Source of the DNA: Echinococcus granulosus | Taxonomy: Eukaryota; Platyhelminthes; Cestoda; Cyclophyllidea; Taeniidae | DNA length: 49,463 nt | NCBI RefSeq assembly: GCF_000524195.1 | Contig: NW_020170448.1 | Span: 55,930 to 105,392 of the forward strand | Direction of reading: 5' to 3' | Shown: piece by piece, positions 47,902 to 49,463 of the stretch | Position numbering within the stretch: the stretch's first letter is position 1 | Layout of the letters: each line of letters starts with the position of its first letter | Program-made: the position numbers and the translations under genes | Notes under the pieces: generated by a model | Seen by the model: the letters and a program-made list of their open reading frames with translations, nothing else | Told to the model about the DNA's origin: nothing | The model's database searches: none

Positions 47902-48832
47902 CGCTTGCTACCCGTAAAAAAGACACTAAGACGAGTCTCCGGCGCAGTTGAAAGAAGCGCCCTCTAAGGGACCTTATATCGTCCAATAAAAATAAATAAC
48001 CATAACTTGGAACAGTATAAACAAGAGAAAAAGACCAACCCCATATTAGCGTAAGGTCTTGAATTAGAAAGAATATTATGCATACAGGCTAAATTCTTGG
48101 TTAAAGGTTTAAAAGGACAAAAAATGCTTCAAAAGAACGAACATTGCAATCAGGCACAAAAAATTTATTTAAGATTATTAGTCGCGTGAGACAGAGTTTT
48201 TTTTTCTGGCAAAGCAAGGTCAATCCAGAAGATTGAAGATTACGACAATAGAAATTCCAGAAAAGTTAAGAGGGGCTGCAAAATGGTGAATAATGTGCTT
48301 AAATGTTCGCATCTCTATGACTAGAATCGGAAAAAAATTAAGCTTAGTTAGGTTGACTGTAAAAATAATAATAGCAGTAGTGTGCTGCTTTAAGAGGCAA
48401 TCCAATTTTCCGCCCGCACGCACTGGACAATCAAGTCTCTGCTAACTGTTATTCGCAATCGGGCGCTAAATATGCCTTTTTAGAAGGGGGAGAAAATAAC
48501 TTTCTTGATTGCGTAGCGCAGCTTTCAATTAGGCAGCTGATGTAGTAAGCGTAGAGTGCATTTCAAAACGGTGGCTTTACCTCGGAGTTATCTGAGCAGC
48601 CACCGCCACTCAAAAAGACACAGAGCTACGAATAGGATGAGATCAAGCAGGTGTAAAAGGCAGCAAGCACGGAAATACAAAAAGTAGCAGGACACATCTC
48701 GTTAGCCTTATTTGCAATAAACTAAAGCAAAAACACAAATTACATGTGTTTACGACGTTAACCGTCCGTCATAGCCAGGGTTTTGGTAACGGTGCCATTA
48801 CTTCTCACTCCAAGCTTTCTAGCCCTAGAAAC
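47902..48832. promoter_or_regulatory. Divergent upstream region of NAMPT
   Basis: Reading on the minus strand, ATTGG (an inverted CCAAT box) and GATATAAGG (TATA-like) occur at about 47973-47991. A pyrimidine tract ending in GTAG at 47908 sits only six bases before the NAMPT ATG and looks like a 3' splice acceptor. A small + strand ORF begins at 48833, so the region may serve both directions. These calls rest on short motifs. Confidence 0.35.
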
Positions 48833-49063
48833 ATGTCAAAAGAATCAGGCCACATTATAGTTCCAAAGTCATTTTCGAAGGCAGGTAATGCTCCCAAATG
48901 CGGAACAGTTTACTCAAAGGAGGAAAAAAAAGTGAAATTGGAAAAATTTGTAAAACGTCTCGAGCTATGGGACTGTGCCTTTACAATAGGCACACACTGT
49001 ATTACGATGGCTGTTTGCCTCTTGGTACTAATTGGGAGGCATTTTGATTTAGTTGCTGTGTAG
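48833..49063 (+). CDS. Small single-pass membrane protein candidate
   Basis: A 76-codon frame from ATG to TAG. It has a basic, charged middle (KEEKKVKLEKFVKRLE) followed by one hydrophobic segment (FTIGTHCITMAVCLLVLIG) and a short tail, the layout of a tail-anchored or single-pass protein. I recognise no family. It lies head-to-head with NAMPT. It may also be part of a dispersed repeat, as repeat sequence begins a few hundred bases further on. Confidence 0.3.
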   Translation: MSKESGHIIVPKSFSKAGNAPKCGTVYSKEEKKVKLEKFVKRLELWDCAFTIGTHCITMAVCLLVLIGRHFDLVAV

Positions 49064-49463
49064 CCTCCCTAGACTTCCCCGAAGACAAAACAAGACATAA
49101 TACTGGGGAAGAATATACAAATTCAACAAAGAGAAGGTGTTTGGGCTAGTGGCATGGCCTGGAAGCCCAGCCCACACAGAGGGGTACAAAAAGGATAACT
49201 CAGAGTTTCAAAAGTGGCGCCTTACCAATCCCAAGAAATAAACTGCCATTATATTACAGTTGTACCACCGGACCAGCCAGTAGTCCAAACACCTTCTCCG
49301 TGGGAAATATATGTTCTGCACAAGAATTATGTCTTCTTACATCTTCAGGGAAGTCTCGGAACGCTACAACATTGCGGGTGCTGTATTTTTTAGTCTCAAA
49401 AAAATTGGAAAAAAAACCAAAGAATGCACTAATATGCAGAAAATGCGTTAAATATTTCGAAAA
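49064..49463. repeat. Repeat-bearing right edge, second copy of the terminal repeat
   Basis: 49289-49375 matches 1-95 in the same orientation. The sequence just before it (about 49140-49288) may belong to the same element, whose matching part would lie left of the window. No coding content is visible. Confidence 0.5.

Overview
This is eukaryotic nuclear DNA. Genes are broken into small exons with GT..AG introns, intergenic spaces are long and AT-rich, and there is one 100-N scaffold gap at 19064-19163. Several introns are only 32-41 nt long, and two start codons lie just downstream of strong 3' splice sites that have no obvious upstream exon. With the gene content, this suggests a flatworm (Platyhelminthes), most likely a tapeworm. 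That assignment is inference; no ribosomal or mitochondrial marker is present.

Layout. (1) 1683-5901, + strand: a complete nine-exon ceramide synthase of 349 aa with a homeobox-like segment and a TLC/Lag1 domain. (2) 8610-about 13969, + strand: a protein starting with a CARD-like helical domain, with a second low-complexity exon about 4.7 kb away. (3) 17895-18660, + strand: a long terminal exon of an unidentified helical protein, possibly the end of gene 2. (4) Scaffold gap. (5) 28922-21502, - strand: a CDKL1/4-type protein kinase in nine exons, with a C-terminal extension; its first exon was not found. (6) 37200-35656, - strand: an intronless 514-aa MFSD8/CLN7-like transporter with an N-terminal acidic dileucine motif. 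(7) 38181-38690, + strand: a small two-exon gene candidate that needs a frame change to join. (8) 47901-43833, - strand: a complete ten-exon nicotinamide phosphoribosyltransferase (NAMPT) of 500 aa with all checked active-site residues. (9) 48833-49063, + strand: a small ORF with one membrane segment, divergent from NAMPT.

Repeats. A 291-bp unit occurs as a near-identical inverted pair (39655-39945 and 44597-44887), the second copy inside a NAMPT intron. Both ends of the window carry the same roughly 90-bp dispersed repeat in the same orientation. A degenerate tRNA-like segment, a short shared repeat core, several hairpins and simple repeats also occur.

The genes do not form a pathway. They are separate housekeeping functions (sphingolipid synthesis, signalling kinase, membrane transport, NAD salvage), as is normal for an animal chromosome. 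I see no new multi-gene system. The most useful leads are the two possible trans-splice acceptors, the very short introns, the recent inverted repeat, the frame-conflicted small gene and the unassigned CARD protein. All exon joins were worked out by hand from splice signals, reading phase and family similarity.
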